From NCBI RefSeq assembly GCF_036404135.1, contig NZ_DASWPE010000094.1, forward strand, positions 1 through 52,892: a stretch of DNA of 52,892 bases, given 5' to 3'. Position 1 is the stretch's first letter; the number at the start of each line of letters is the position of its first letter. Below are positions 52,719 to 52,892 of the stretch, piece after piece. The position numbers and the translations under genes are program-made. The stretch is from Rhodopseudomonas_A sp036404135. Its GTDB lineage: Bacteria > Pseudomonadota > Alphaproteobacteria > Rhizobiales > Xanthobacteraceae. A model generated the notes under the pieces. It was not told the origin of the DNA, did not search any database, and saw only the letters and a program-made list of their open reading frames with translations.

Positions 52719-52892
52719 GTAGGCGCGTAGTGCGCGCTACAGCGAGGGGGGAGCCGTCATCCTTGTAACTTAAATTCTGCTGGGCGAGGCGGTAGGCTGT
52801 CTCGCGCGGTGGCGGACGAGAGACCGGGTCATCCGAGGGCTTTGAAGCCCGAACCTCAGCTTGGGCCTTCGTCCGTCGTTCCATCGAACCCG

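Noticed and set aside
52333..52884. 183-codon minus-strand frame at the right edge
   Set aside because: It mostly overlaps the Inh-like gene in antisense and has no domain or ribosome-binding site.

Overview
The window looks like a chromosomal segment of an alphaproteobacterium of the Rhodopseudomonas/Bradyrhizobium group, most probably a photosynthetic Rhodopseudomonas. The DNA is GC-rich. Gene content fits: the aerobic cobaltochelatase subunits CobS and CobT, a 101-residue ribosomal protein L28, a seven-iron FdxA, CarD, and a BchO-type hydrolase from bacteriochlorophyll synthesis. The assignment is by gene content only. I see no prophage, transposase or CRISPR array. Nearly all of the window is coding, on both strands.

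Layout. Positions 1-4.2 kb: xerD (cut by the window edge) and a 48-residue membrane protein on the minus strand, then aroK-aroB-corC-like on the plus strand. 4.3-10.5 kb: bolA divergent from a DnaJ-domain gene, a DedA protein, then cobS - two DUF29 genes - cobT. 10.6-15 kb: a phytase-esterase-like secreted protein converging on a membrane hybrid histidine kinase. 15.2-22.7 kb: rpmB with a clear promoter and terminator, a DUF3108 protein, a SUV3-like helicase, an S4-domain protein, fdxA and carD. 22.8-27.2 kb: an M48 lipoprotein protease, a nuclease-like protein and a crotonase on the minus strand, then a short-chain dehydrogenase. 27.5-37.5 kb: a soluble hybrid kinase, bchO, a four-haem membrane cytochrome, tRNA-Arg(CCU), a TadG-like protein, a YidB-like protein and a GlsB-like protein. 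This segment is bracketed by two nearly identical ~200-bp repeats in inverted orientation.

37.8-43 kb: a PaaK-like CoA ligase and a MetQ-like binding protein, divergent from metN-metI-metQ. 43.1-47.4 kb: an overlapping pair of an ATP-grasp ligase and a FolC/Mur-type ligase, divergent from a membrane-anchored FMN glutamate-synthase-like protein. Together the two ligases carry the two catalytic modules of a cyanophycin synthetase as separate proteins; this is the strongest candidate here for an undescribed pathway. 47.4-52.7 kb: a creatininase-family amidohydrolase divergent from a tightly packed operon of a ThiY/NMT1-type binding protein, ATPase, permease, D-2-hydroxyacid dehydrogenase and a tandem AprI/Inh inhibitor-like protein. 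The last 174 bases hold no gene I can support.

The gaps contain at least five families of palindromic dispersed repeats. Several touch genes directly: one may encode the N-terminus of a secreted protein, one supplies a stop codon, and one forms a perfect 13-bp hairpin between cobS and the DUF29 genes.
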